The position numbers were made by a program, and so were the translations under genes. A DNA stretch of 64,000 nt, from the NCBI RefSeq assembly GCF_949987535.1, contig NC_080075.1, positions 37,260,269-37,324,268 of the forward strand, read 5' to 3'. The notes below the pieces were generated by a model, which worked only from the letters and a program-made list of their open reading frames with translations, searched no databases and had not been told where the DNA came from. The DNA is from Balaenoptera acutorostrata (lineage: Eukaryota; Chordata; Mammalia; Artiodactyla; Balaenopteridae). The stretch's first letter is position 1. Each line of letters begins with the position of its first letter. Positions 33,905 through 45,639 of the stretch are shown here, piece by piece.

Positions 33905-34090
33905 CATGGAAGTTGGAGACAGATGACCAAATCCTGTCTCTGTGACTTCCTGAGGGTGGATCTGTTGACAAATGAGTTGACCAGCTTAAACCTTAAGACC
34001 CTCATTATAAAATGCAGACAATCCTTCAGTCTGGCTTCCAGTGTTTCCATGAGGGTGAACTGAAGTACTTTGAAAACTGTAATGTGCCAC
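33905..34090 (+). mobile_element. MIR SINE
   Basis: 'ggaagttggagacagatgac', 'gaccctcattataaaatgca' and the 3' part 'actgaagtactttgaaaact' match sense MIR. Confidence 0.65.
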
Positions 34091-34179
34091 TAATTTACTG
34101 TTGTTGTTTTTTTCTAATTAGCAGAATGAAAACCTTAGCCAAAATAACACTCGTGCTTTTTACATAGGGAAAAGGGAGC

Positions 34180-34370
34180 TGTCTTGGGATAGGAGCTTGG
34201 GTTGGAACCTTGACTCCATCAATTACTTGGCCTTTACGAAACTCTGTTTCCTTCTCTGTAAAACTTGGATCATAATATCAGCTCTGCTTACCTCTGGTGT
34301 TTTGGAGACATCAAATGAAACAATGGATGAAAAACACTTCATAAACTGTAAAATGTCATGCCATGTGCAA
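34180..34370 (+). mobile_element. MIR SINE
   Basis: 'gcttgggttggaaccttgac', 'tttccttctctgtaaaactt' and 'aacacttcataaactgtaaa' match sense MIR. Confidence 0.75.
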
Positions 34371-34759
34371 CGGGAACTCAAAGCATCATCTTCAGTGACA
34401 TTCATGTTTATCTGTCATCTGAATGAAGGGGAGTCGCAGAGAATTACAGGTTCAAAATGGTTATTCTTTACATGCAGATATGGTTTTGGAAGAATAAGTG
34501 GTTTTTGAGATCAAAGTTTAAGGAAAATTGTGTCTTATAAATGTGGTAGAGGGGGCAGCTTTTGGAGGAAAGTCGAAGGCTGATATTCTCCTCTGAGTAA
34601 AGGTAAGCAGAAGGGCTACAGAGGTGTCAAGGGAGCTGTTTTACAGGCATCTTATTACAGGGGACTCAGGGTGTATTCCAACTGGCTTTTCTGTAGATCT
34701 TCAAAACCTCTGAGTTTAAACGAGGGAACTGAACTAAACGGAGGGAGGTGAGGCCGGTG
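34371..34759. other. Unassigned DNA
   Basis: Nothing recognised. Confidence 0.5.
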
Positions 34760-34950
34760 GTTAAGAGGGTGAGAAGATAGGTCTGGATTTATATCCCAGT
34801 TGTGTGTGGATTTATATCACAGTGAGCATGCTGTGAGCAGTATGATCTTGGGAAAATTACTTAGCCTATCTGCTCCTGGGTTTTCTCATCTATACAATGG
34901 GATGAGCATCTGTGCCTAACTAACAGGAAGTGTTGAGCACCTGATGGGTG
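34760..34950 (+). mobile_element. MIR SINE with a small internal duplication
   Basis: 'gatcttgggaaaattactta', 'ttttctcatctatacaatgg' match sense MIR. 'tggatttatatc' occurs twice (about 34783 and 34808), a local duplication. Confidence 0.7.
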
Positions 34951-35164
34951 GGTAATATGGCCACCCAGCCCCTGGGACCTCAGGGTCATACCTGGCAGGC
35001 CTGAGGGAAAGCAGAAATAGAAGATGATGTACTTTCTAGGAGTAAAATGATTGACTGGTGGGGCCTCAGTGTGGACCATCGTATAGAATGATCCTCTATC
35101 TTTAAGAACTTCCTCTAAGTTCTCAGTTTAGTCCCCCTAGACAGCCTTTAAATATCAAAATGGT

Positions 35165-35295
35165 CAGATTGTATTCCAGATCAATCACTAAATAAGAATT
35201 GCTGGGGGTTTGGTCCAGGCATTGGCATCTTCAAAACCCCACTCCCACCCCCAGGTGGTTCCCATGTGCAGACAGGCTGAGGACCACTGCTCTGG
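35165..35295 (+). mobile_element. MER5A-like hAT element
   Basis: 'ccagatcaatcactaaataa', 'gaattgctgggggtttggtc' and the terminal 'ctgaggaccactg' match the MER5A right half. Confidence 0.7.
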
Positions 35296-35344
35296 TGCCA
35301 CAGGCAGCTTCCTCCTGTAGGACAGATTAACCTGGCGGTCAGGG

Positions 35345-35545
35345 ACGCAGGGCTTTGGAAGTAGACAACTCTGGGTTTGAATCTTGGCTCTGCTGCAATT
35401 AGCTGTGGACCTCAAATCTGAGTTTTTTAATCTATAAGTGGAGACCACAGTCCTTACTTCATGAGGCTGGTGCAAATATGAAATGAAAGAACAAATGTGA
35501 CCTCTTTGGCATATAATGAGTGTTCCAAAAATGGTGGCTATTGTT
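35345..35545 (+). mobile_element. MIR SINE
   Basis: 'ctctgggtttgaatcttggc', 'ttttttaatctataagtgga' and 'atgaggctggtgcaaatatg' match sense MIR. Confidence 0.8.
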
Positions 35546-35551
35546 ATTAAA

Positions 35552-35810
35552 AGAGGCCTTCTCTGAGCACTCACTCCCTTTAATTCATCTCCCCTTGATC
35601 TCACTCTACTCTCTACCATATTACCTGATTTTATTTCCAAGGTAGCATATAAGAGAATCTGAAGTCATTTTTATTTATTTGTTTATTGTAATATAGGTAC
35701 TATCATCACAAGGATATTATCTGTCCCGCTTGCCTCTGTGTTCCAAGTACCTAGAACAGTGCCTGGCACACAGTAGGTCTTCAATAAATACTTGATTGAG
35801 TGAATGACTA
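35552..35810 (+). mobile_element. L2 LINE 3' end
   Basis: 'ggccttctctgagcactcac' leads to 'acctagaacagtgcctggca' and 'cttcaataaatacttgattg', the L2 terminus, with a short GAATG-type tail. Confidence 0.82.
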
Positions 35811-36554
35811 CATGAATGTTACCCACCTTTGGAAAGTCTAATTAAAATAGTCTCCCTTCCTGTTCAAGTGAGAGTTTTTAACTGTTGAGTTTCCCTTAAA
35901 AGAGATAATTGATTGCAACTGAAAAAACAATCTAGAAACTCAGGGTTATAGGCATAGTGTATTTCTGGAGAGACTTCTGGCAGAGGGCTGCTTCTGAGAG
36001 CCCTTCTCCTTTCTCTGCCCTGGAGGCTGGAGAAAGCACACCTGCTTTTCTTTTTCTCCCAGATCGAATGCACACAGGGAGATTCAGAAAAGGCTCCTCT
36101 CCCCACCAAATGAATTCCATCCCAGGTCACTGGGGGTAGGGGGGAGGTGGACACTGAGAAGCTTGCATTGTTCTCTCTCCCACCTTCTTCAGACAGATCT
36201 TCCACCTGTCCCCTCAGGAGCCTGCCTGTGTCTGCCAAACATTCACTCACCTTTTGTTAACCCTTGAGCTTTTCAGAGCAAACAAGCATCTTAAAGAGGA
36301 AGAAATGCTTCCAGGCAGCTTATGTGAATACTTCAATGCAAAATTGACAAGTTTGTGCTCGTTGGTAAACTCAGGTGGATTAATTCTATCGTTGATTTAA
36401 GCCAAAGAGAAGGAGGTGGGGGTGAGTGGGAGTGAAGGCTGTTGAATAATCACAGTTTGAAGGTGGCTTCCACCAGTTGCTTAGACCACCAGCACACCAC
36501 ATGGTAGACGCTACACTTGGTCATGACTGAAACTCTAAGACAGCCCTTTCTTTC
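35811..36554. other. Unassigned DNA
   Basis: Nothing recognised. A 128-codon minus frame (35864-36250) overlaps other open frames and has no family match. Confidence 0.5.
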
Positions 36555-36740
36555 TTGAATCAAAGATTATAAACCTGGGAAGGACTTCAAAGTTTGCCTT
36601 GTGAAGTACAACCCCTTGAGTTTTACAAATGTGGAAACTGAGGCTCCTAAGAGTTTAAACCACATGTGCAAAGTGTCGTAGGTGGTTACTGTGGACCCAA
36701 GACTGGAATCTTAGTCTTTCAACTCCTGGTTCACTCACTT
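36555..36740 (-). mobile_element. MIR-type SINE, antisense
   Basis: 'ttttacaaatgtggaaactg', 'aggctcctaagagtttaaac' and 'gacccaagactggaatctta' follow an antisense MIR-type core. Confidence 0.62.
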
Positions 36741-37559
36741 GTCTATGACCCCACATCTGCCCTCCTCATTTACTAAAAAGGAGCAGAGAGAGACAAGAGA
36801 GTTTGACATCTTGACTGAAACAGAATAAAGTTTCTGGATCTTCTAAAAACTGAAGGTGAAAAGTATGGAGAGAAAGGACAAGAGTTTGAGCAAAACAAAC
36901 GGCCCACGTGAGTGAGTATCTGAACCTTGAAGTGACTTTCTGGTAAACCCAAGCAGGAGAGAGACTTTTTCCCTTTGTAACAAACCATCCAGGCTGTGTG
37001 GGAAAACATAGTTTATTGTTGTTATTTGTTCCCTGTTACCTGGAGACATCCTTGGGTATGGAGAATTTGTACTTGTTGGAAATTCAGTAGAACCTTGATT
37101 ATTTCATTTGAGTGATTCTCTAGGAAGGTTGGGACCCAGGCAAGGATGTGATAAAGATACTGTGAGCTAATCCAGGCTCTGTCTATGTTCACTGTTTTAT
37201 ATTTTGCTTTCTTTACCTCACATTTCCCACCTAGATTTGCTGGTCTCTCGGGTCAATCATTTCTTCTGAGAAAATGCACTGTACTCTCTGTTACCCACAC
37301 ATTATTTAGTATGAAGCAGTTGTTTAGCTAAGTGCTTTTACAAAGTGCTCTAGAATCATTTTTGTGAGATATTCTTTACCAAGCCACCATGGAGAGCATT
37401 GAAACACAGACTCAGAGACAGTGGAAACCCCACAGCCTCACATCAATTTGTCATTCTAATCAACACCAAATTCAAGCTAATTAAATCTATATTTCATGAG
37501 CTCTATTGATTCATGTTATTTTGGAGTCTATCAGAAAGGCAAATTTTATTGGTAAATTT
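36741..37559. other. Unassigned DNA
   Basis: About 820 bp, AT-rich towards the right, nothing recognised. Confidence 0.5.
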
Positions 37560-38330
37560 TTGTTATTATTCCTAGAGTGAGACCATCTTATGATTCCTCT
37601 GATCCTCGGAAAATACAAATGACCAAAATTGACTCAAGAAGAACAGGAAGCCAGAATAGAGCAATAAATAGAGAGTAAGTTCAAATGCTGTCAAAGAATT
37701 GCTTCTGAGAGAGACTTTAGCTCAGATTATTATTCCAAGGGATTTTTTTCAAAGTTTTAATGAAAATTCCCATTATGTATAAACTGTTCTGAAGCAAAGG
37801 AGGAAAACCACAACATTTGAAAGAATGAATCTAAAGTTTATCTGGAATGGCAGTGGATAAAAGTCCTCAAGAAATTTTGAAAAGCAGAAAGTAATAGAAA
37901 CAGAAAGTAATGGAGGGGAATATTTGTGTTGCACAATATTAAAATACCTTATTTTTATAATAATAAAATGGTTTTATACCAGTGCAAAAATTGACAAACA
38001 GATGTCTGGAAGGAAATAGAGTCCAAAACTTATATGTAGAAAAGGTGGCATTTCAAATCAGTAGGGAAAGGAAAATTTTTTTCACAAAAGAGTTCTCAGA
38101 GAGTTGATTAATTATTTGAAAAAAATACCACAAAATAAATGATAATTTGATTAAAAATTGAGTATAAATATATCATCACATGACAGCTAGAGAAAGGTAA
38201 ATATCTGAGTTTGAGATAGAAAATAATTTTTGTCTATTAAAGCATACTGGAAAAGACTGATTGTATTGGCTATAAAAATATAACAGCTTCTGTATGTAAA
38301 ACAAAATGTCAAAATTAACTTTTTCAGAAC
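37560..38330 (+). mobile_element. Ancient LINE-1 ORF2 relic (L1ME type)
   Basis: 'ctaaagtttatctggaatgg' and 'ggtggcatttcaaatcagta' followed by 'ggggaaagg'-like text are sense ORF2 landmarks of old LINE-1. No open frame survives. Confidence 0.65.
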
Positions 38331-39639
38331 ACCATCCTAAGTCCACAATAGCCTTAACAACCTGAGTCAGAACTAGCTCAGTGTGAAAAGCCTTTGTCCT
38401 GGAACTTTATCAAAAATAATCAACAATTGTTTAACCTTATAATTTCCTGGGACAGCAGTAACAATAAGAGAAAACAATTTTAAACACTTAAGGTAAAGAT
38501 GAAAAACTTAGAAGTGAAAACTGGAAGATGAGATGTCAATTGGGGGCTTTGAAAAACTCCAGCATATTACTGGAAATCTAGATTGTCACCTGCAGAAGAA
38601 GGGCTGTGTGCACACCCAGGAAAGACCTGAAAATGTCCTAATATTTCACTTCTGGCTGACCTGGAAGCCCTGTACAAGCAGGAAGTGAAGGCTAAGGCAG
38701 AGTTGTCAACAGTCCAAGTATTGAAGATATGCCTCAACATGCACACAAAGCTCCTTGACAATGGCTGGAGGACTTATTATTTTAAGGCATTTGAAGAAGC
38801 CTTGCCCAATCATTAACTGACCTAAGCTAACCAAGCCAAGGCTTCAGTGGATACACATAACAAAGAACACAGACTTCATAGAATTCATTCATGAAAGTCG
38901 CTAAACAAACAGCAATAACAACAACAAACAGCAGTGACAATGAACATTGTTGTAAACATAATATAAAGAAAAAAGTATTCAAAAAGGAATTCCCCGGCAG
39001 TTACTAAAACATATAGATAAACCTTAAGTAAACTCCTGAATAATGTAAATGTACTGAGATAGCATAATCCAAATGGCAAGTTATCCCTAAAAGGTTTATA
39101 TTCTATTTCAGTGCGGAAACCCAAGAGAAGGAGATGGCTGGAACACTTAAAATGATGACGTCATCTCTGTTTTTAGAGACCAAATAGGGAGCAGTTGCTC
39201 TTGGATAGAGAGCTCTGTACCAGTATTATGTCAGTTCTAATACTTAGATGTGAGTCCTTTCCTGTGGACCCACTTGGACTGAAAAACCTCCTTGAAGTGA
39301 AAAGGATTGGGCAAAGCAGCAGAGGGAGAAGAGAAATAGCCCAGGACCTCTGAGCCCTATGCTTCATTAATAGCCTGGTTAGGAGAGAAGGAACGTTAAT
39401 AACAGAGCTAGTCTGGTGTAAACTATAGCTATAATCGTACACTTGAATTTGTAGCATATTAGCTAATGATTTATTAGTAAGTTTCATCAAGTTCATTCTA
39501 TAGTGTACATTGGGCTCCTCTCAATTATTTACTTTATCTTTATGAAATTGCCTCTCACCTGGCTTTTTTTCCACCATAGTAAACTGAATGGTATTTTTCA
39601 ATTTCTTTTTTTTTCTCTCTTCCTGATCACTAAATGCTG
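38331..39639. other. Unassigned DNA
   Basis: About 1.3 kb, A-rich on the plus strand in places, which hints at more old LINE-1, but no landmark is clear. Confidence 0.4.
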
Positions 39640-40080
39640 TTCTTTTTCTTCTGTAGCCTCTTTCTGAGTAACCTCATCCAATTTCATTGCTTTGAATACC
39701 AGTCTATATCTTGATGATTCTCAAATATATATGTCCAGCCTCGTCCTCCCACATTTGCCTCTTAAACAGTCACACTTGATATCCAATAGATATGTAACTC
39801 TTGACATGTCTAAAACAGAATTATTAATTCCTATCCTACCAAATCCACTTCCCTATTTCAGTAAATGGCACCACCAGTTACCCAGTTTCTCAGATCAAAG
39901 ATCTAACAGTAATCCTTTATTTCTCTCTTTTCTCACATCCACATCAGTAAATCCTATTGACTGCCTCCACAGTGACTCTTTTCTCTCCATCTGCACTGCT
40001 ACAACGCTAACTTATCTGCCACCATCTCTTACCCTGATCACCATAAAATATCAGCTGGTTCAACCTCTTGAAAATTGTTT
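39640..40080 (+). mobile_element. L2 LINE relic with reverse-transcriptase trace
   Basis: Sense L2 landmarks: 'acctcatccaatttcattgc', 'cagtaaatggcaccaccagt', 'tcctttatttctctct'. A plus frame (39692-40105) still reads LYLDDSQIYMSS at its start, the position of the reverse-transcriptase catalytic box (normally Y-A-D-D followed by T/S-Q), so both catalytic Asp survive in translation. The frame is otherwise decayed. It is followed directly by a LINE-1. Confidence 0.75.
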
Positions 40081-40084
40081 ATAC

Positions 40085-40655
40085 GCATCTGCTAAATCAG
40101 AATAAATCATAACCCACGACCCAGCAGTTCAACTCCTGTATACATACTCAGCAGAAATGCATACATACATCCACTGAAGGACATGAACTAGAATGTCATT
40201 ATTCAAAATAGCCCCAAATTGGAAACTATCCAAATATCCATCTGCAGTAAAATGGATAAATTAACTTATGGTGTAATCACAAAATTTTATACTATACTGC
40301 AATGAAAATGAATAATTCATGACTATGTACAATAATATGGATAAATCCCATAAACACAAGGTCAAGCTAAAGAAAATTGACAATAATGAGAATATACAAT
40401 ATGATTACATATATATATAGTACAAAATATGGAAAACTAAGTTATGCTTTTAAAAGTCAGGATATCCTTGAAAAGTGTGTGTGTGTGGGTGGGTGGTGAG
40501 AAGAAGGAATTCCAGGGTACCAATGACATGACATTTCTTGATTTGGGTGCTAGTGACATTGGAATGTTCCATCTGTGAAAATTTATCAACTTGAATACTC
40601 GTGTGCATTTTCTGTAGGTATATTATATTTCAATTAAAACTTAAACTTTTTTTCC
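40085..40655 (+). mobile_element. Old LINE-1 3' end
   Basis: 'acccagcagttcaactcctg', 'caaaatagccccaaattgga' and 'gatatccttgaaaag' follow sense ORF2 C-terminus and 3' UTR. A 3' part with 'cttgaatactcgtgtgcatt' and 'atatttcaattaaaactta' precedes an A-rich end. Confidence 0.75.
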
Positions 40656-40659
40656 TAAA

Positions 40660-41795
40660 AAATAATTCACAGACATAAATGTAAGACATAAAGCTATAAG
40701 ATTCTTAGAAGAAAACATAGGCTTATATCTTCATGACCTTGGATTAGACAGTAGTTTTAAAAATATGACACCAAAAGCACAGGCACACAAGAGAAAAATA
40801 CAGATAAATTAGATTAAATCAAAAGTTAAAAATTTTGTGCTTTAAAAGACACAATTATAAAGTGAGAAGACAATCCATAGAATGGGGGAAAAATATTTGC
40901 AAATCATATACCTGATCAGAGACTTACATCAATATATAAAGGATGTGTACTACTCAACAGTAAAAACAAATAATCCAATTTAAAAATGGATAAAGGATTT
41001 GAATAAATCTTTCTCAAAGAATATATACAAATGGCCAATAAACACATAAAAGATGTTCAACATTATTCATTAGGAAAATGCAAATCAAAACACAATGAGA
41101 TACAACTTCACACCACAGATGGTTATAGAGTAAAAAATATAATATTGTATAATGATGAAATAACAAGTATTGGTGAGGATTTGGATGAATTAGAACATTG
41201 CTGGTGAGAATGTAAGATGGTGCAGTCACTTTGGAAACCAGTTTGGCTGCTCATCAAAAGGTTAAATACATGACCCAGTAATTCCACTCCTGAGTATATA
41301 TGCAAGATAATTGAAAACATATGCCCACACAAAATCTTGTGCAAAAATGTTCATAGTAGCATTACTCATAATAAACAAAAATGCAAAGAACCCAAATGTC
41401 CATTCAATGATGAATGAATAAACAAAATGTGGTATGTCCATACAATGAAATAGCATTCAGTCATAAAAAGAAATGAAGTACTTATACATACAACAGCATG
41501 GATAAGCCTCGAAAACATTATGCCAAGTGAAAGAAGCCAGATGAAAGAATAAATATTGTATGATTCCATTTATATGAAATGCACAAATAGGTAAATCTAT
41601 AGAAATAGAAAGTAGTTTAGTGGTTGCCAGGGGGTAGAGAGAAAAGAGTATGGGGAGTGACTCTTGGTACAGGATTTACTTTGGGTGGGTGATGAAAATG
41701 TTCTGAAATTAGACAGTGGTGATAGTTCCCCAACTCTGAGTTTATTTTGCGTATGAATTTTATCTCAACAAATATGTTATTTTAAAAATATCCCA
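40660..41795 (+). mobile_element. Old LINE-1 ORF2 distal part and 3' UTR
   Basis: 'agattcttagaagaaaacat', 'aaggatttgaataaatcttt', 'tgacccagtaattccactcc' and 'tggttgccagggggtagaga' are in sense LINE-1 order and end with 'tctcaacaaatatgttattt'. This is a second copy following directly on the first, both diverged. Confidence 0.82.
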
Positions 41796-42480
41796 TGAGA
41801 TATGTTCCTTTGGGTGAATAAATTAGCAATTATAAAAAGAAAGATAATAACCAGGGTTGACAAAGACGTGGTGAAACAGTCATTCTTACATGTTGCTTCT
41901 TGGAGTTCTGAAGAGTATTTTTCCACATGTATAAATAACAATAAAAATATTATGTGCTCTCATGCAGTATTTGTATATGATATTCTATGTAAATGATCAA
42001 ATGGTTAGACCCCTTCATGCCACATTTTGTCTAAGTGTGTTCATTGAAAAATTGAAAATAATATGTATGATTTTTTGGATGAAAATTGGCAAAGTAATTT
42101 TGCATATGCTTCTAAGGTAGAGCTCTATGTGATCCTTAAAATCAAATGGTTGAAGAATATTTAATGAGTTAGTAAAGTGCTTGTAATGTAATGTTAAGTG
42201 AGAAAAAAAGCAGCATACAGAAGTTTCTGATTCTTATTTGTAAGAGAGATAGAGATAGAGATGTGTGTGTTTGCCAGAGAGAGAGAGAGAGAGAAAGAGA
42301 AAAGTGAAACTGATACAAAGGATTTAAAGGAAACTTCTAGTCACCCCAGAACTGATCAATGCATCTCTTAATATATGAAACTGAAAAATGGGCAAAATAA
42401 AGAAAGTACTCTAGGCATAGTCTATGTAACACAATAAAGAAGAGCTGTTAGATGCTGTGTTGTATACTTCATATTCCACT
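41796..42480 (+). mobile_element. Probable ancient LINE-1 3' fragment
   Basis: 'gtggtgaaacagtcattctt', 'tgtaatgttaagtgagaaaa' and 'aagcagcatacagaag' resemble L1ME-type 3' ends in sense. An (AG)n tract lies at 42276-42300. Confidence 0.5.
42276..42300. repeat. (AG)n simple repeat
   Basis: About 12 AG units with one interruption, preceded by AGAT/GT runs (42245-42272). Confidence 0.85.
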
Positions 42481-42509
42481 ATGGTGCCTATTGTTGGATT
42501 TCTTTCCCC

Positions 42510-42605
42510 AACTTCATTCAATTCAGTTCAATTAAACAAATATTTACTAAGTACCTAGTAAATGGAAGACCTTGATCTGGGTGCCAGAGCAAAAGTAAAG
42601 ACGAA
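42510..42605 (-). mobile_element. L2 LINE tail, antisense
   Basis: 'aaacaaatatttactaagta' and 'cctagtaaatggaagacctt' resemble the antisense L2 terminus. Confidence 0.5.
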
Positions 42606-42954
42606 TATGTAAGTCAGTAAGAGAAGCATTGACCACTGGTCCAAGTGGAGTAAGAAGACGGATAAGAGGATAAGAAAGGGGATAAAGATAATGTAAGGGT
42701 GAAGATGAGGTGGAAGTGCAGGTGCAGTTGTTGTGAAAGAAAGGAAGAAAGGAAAGATGGTTGTTGCTTCAGTCCTTTGGAACATTTCTGAGGGTTGATG
42801 AGACTGTCATTATGGCCTGCCTATTTCCCAAAATAGAGAAATAGCTGATAGAGCAGAGGAGGTGAAGGCACTTTTAGAACATTGCACTTGGATGCTGAAG
42901 TCATGGGGATGAAAACAGATGAATTAGGAAGGAAGGCTGCGCACTTGCTGTGGA

Positions 42955-43016
42955 AATCTAAGCACCTGGCATGTAGTAGGTATTTAATAGATACCTGCTG
43001 AATGAATGAATGAAAT
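42955..43016 (+). mobile_element. L2 LINE 3' terminus
   Basis: 'aagcacctggcatgtagtag' then 'taatagatacctgctgaatg' and GAATGAATGA tail. Confidence 0.7.
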
Positions 43017-43083
43017 GCAAGTGTAGAAAAGGATAGATAAAATCAGGGAGAAATTATAAATAGATCACATGGACCTTCTAGAG

Positions 43084-43398
43084 CAGGGGTCCACAACCTC
43101 CAGGCCACGGACCAGGCTGCATGGCAGGAGGTGAGCGGCGGGCAAGTGAGTGAAGCTTCATCTGTATTTATAGCCGTTCCCCATCACTCACATTACCACC
43201 ATCGCTCCACCTCCTGTCAGTGTTATGGTGAGTTGTGTAATTATTTCATTATATATTACACTGTAATAATAATAGAAATAAAGTGCACGGTAAATGTAAT
43301 GCGCTTGAATCATCCTGAAACCATCCCCCACCGCAGTCCATGGAAAAATTTTCTTTCATGAAACCGGTTCCTGGTGTAAAAAAGGTTGGGGACTGCTG
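43084..43398. mobile_element. hAT element with intact ends (MER30/Charlie12-like)
   Basis: The left end 'caggggtccacaacctcc' (43084-43101) and the complement of the right end 'cagcagtccccaacc' are terminal inverted repeats. It is flanked by 'ttctagag' (43076-43083) and 'gtctagag' (43399-43406), the 8-bp hAT duplication with one mismatch. The interior 'caggaggtgagcggcgggca' is typical. No coding capacity. The family name is moderately sure. Confidence 0.85.
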
Positions 43399-43406
43399 GT
43401 CTAGAG

Positions 43407-43944
43407 GGAGGTTTGTTGAGGGACAGTGAGAGTCCAAAGCGTTGGGAGCTAGGTTCATCCTAACCCCTGTGGGCCTGAAGAAGGAGGAGAAACAACTTTT
43501 CCCACCAGAAAGGTTTGTCAGGGACTGGTGGAGTCAGGGGTTGGTTAAGGTGAGGAAGTTGGGAAGAACCTTAGAGAAGAAAGCGAAGATGGAGAGCTGT
43601 CATGGGGATCCCAGGAAGGACCTTATTCCAGGGTGACCTAGAGTAAAGATGGAGGTAAATAACTGCATGGGGGCATGGAGAGAGGATGGGGGGAGATAAA
43701 GGGAAGGAACTGGGGAAACTAGCATGAAAGAAACAGAAAGCTGGAAGCTAAGCCTGGAAGTAGGCAGAGGGTCAAATAAGAAGAACTAAAATCAATTCTC
43801 ACATCTCTTGATCTACCTCCTGAGAGCTTGTTTGGTTGTATAAGGCCTTGTAATATCTCCATTGGGAATAGAATGGGATGACCAATCATGATGCCTTTTT
43901 TCTAAGAAGTTGGGCTTGTGCTTCGAAACAATAGCAATAAAAAT
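43407..43944. other. Unassigned DNA
   Basis: Purine-rich on the plus strand (GGAAG-type text), which may be a further old L2 in antisense, but no landmark is clear. Confidence 0.45.
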
Positions 43945-43959
43945 AAAAGTATAGCTTAT

Positions 43960-44498
43960 CTCTTGACCCCCCTTTACTCGTGCTGCCCACCCCCTAATCC
44001 CCTCCCCTTTGGCAACCCCCGATCTGGCCTCTGTATCTATGAGTTTTGTTTGTTCATTTGTTTTGGTTTTTAGATTTCACATATAAGTGATATCATACGG
44101 TATTTGTCTTTGTCTGACTTATTTCACTTAGCATAATACCTTCAAGTCCATCCATGTTGTTGTCAATGGCAAGATTTCATTCTTTTTTATGGCTGAGTAG
44201 AATTCCTTTAGATATATATGTATATGTATATATTCTTCATTTATTCATCCATTGATGGACACAGGTTGTTTCTACATGGTGACTATAGTCAATAACACTG
44301 TACTGCATATTTGAAAGTTGCTAAGAGAGTAAATCTTAACAGTTCTCATCTGGAAAAAAATTTTTGTAACTTTGTATGGTGACATATGGTAACTAGACTC
44401 ATAGTGGTGATCATTTTGCAGTGTATACAAATATTGAATCACTGTGTTGCACACCTAAAGCTAATATAATGTTAAATGTCAATTATACCTTAATTTTT
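43960..44498 (+). mobile_element. LINE-1 3' end with 5' inversion (twin priming) and perfect duplication
   Basis: Bounded by 'aaaagtatagcttat' at 43945-43959 and 44499-44513, a perfect 15-bp duplication. The left half (43960 to about 44275) is antisense LINE-1 3' UTR and ORF2 end ('tatctatgagttttgtttgt', 'agatttcacatataagtgat', 'gaattcctttagatatat'). The right half (about 44276-44498) is sense 3' UTR ('ggtgactatagtcaataaca', 'gtgttgcacacctaaagcta'). One insertion with an inverted 5' part explains both halves. Junction at about 44270-44278. Confidence 0.92.
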
Positions 44499-44517
44499 AA
44501 AAGTATAGCTTATATTG

Positions 44518-44760
44518 CAAAGCATTTACTCAGTGCCAGACACTGTTCTAACATGTTACATATGTTAATTCATTTAATCTTCTCAATAATTCCACTGAGG
44601 TAGATACTATCAACAGCCTCATTTTATAGATGAGATTACACAGATAAGTTAAGCAGTTTGCCCAAGATTCTATAGCTGGCAAATGGAGGAGTTGAGAATC
44701 TAACTTGGCCACTCTGGTGCTAGAATCTATGCTCTCATTTCTCTGCTATTCGGCCTCTCC
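44518..44760 (-). mobile_element. MIR SINE, antisense, nearly complete
   Basis: 'actcagtgccagacactgtt', 'tcatttaatcttctcaataa', 'cattttatagatgagattac', 'ttgcccaagattctatagct'. Among the best preserved MIR copies here. It begins directly after the LINE-1 duplication. Confidence 0.85.
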
Positions 44761-45639
44761 AAGGCTATGTAGAAGTATTATTATCCTGTGACAATCTCTC
44801 ATATATCAGCAAATCAATGGGCTCTAAAGATATCACTAAGTAGCTGCAGTGATATTCCTGAGATCACTGTGTGGTTTATTTATTTGTCACAGACAAAATT
44901 TGAACTGATTTACCTAGTAAGTATTTTTCCCAATGTCAGTTTAGAATCAGAAAATTAGAGGGTAATGGACGAAGGTTGGAGACGAGCACCATCGCAATAG
45001 CAAGAAATGACGATTAAAGGTAGAATAGAAGACACGAAAAATAAAGAAGTGAAAATACAAACACTTGAAAATTTCCTGGATAAATCACGTGAAATGCAAA
45101 GTGAGGCCCTGGTGATGGGTTGGAAGGAGACAAAGAACATAGCTCAGTGCTCTCTAAGAAATCAGTAGGTGGCTGTGGTGGGTTGAGCGGTGAAAGAGGG
45201 CCCAGCAAAGAGCTTGGAACAGGATGAACCAGGACAGAGAGGCAGAAGAAATTCTTAAGAAGGTCTAACATCCGATTCTGATTGATATGCTTTCTGTAAT
45301 GTTAAGCTCCTCTGTGGACTCAAACCTTCAGTAAAGTCTAATACATACACTAGAGCCTGTGTGATTACATTTTAAGCCGATGACTTGGAGAACATTCAAG
45401 GGAAGCTAAACCCAATGAGATCAAGAATTCAGTGGAAGCAGAAGGTTGGCACCAAGAGTGGGTGAACATGAGAATTTGCAGACTCTGTAATTTCACAGAA
45501 ATCTTACTTAGGGCATTCGTTTTGCATAGAACGTGGGATACGCGGCTTAAGTTAATTTTCCAGAGATCTGAAAGGACAAGGAGATCTTGGCTCCATCTGA
45601 CTTGTCCTCCTTGGTCTTTATTAGATTAGTTTTGACTGT
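44761..45639. other. Unassigned DNA
   Basis: Nothing recognised with confidence. Confidence 0.45.
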
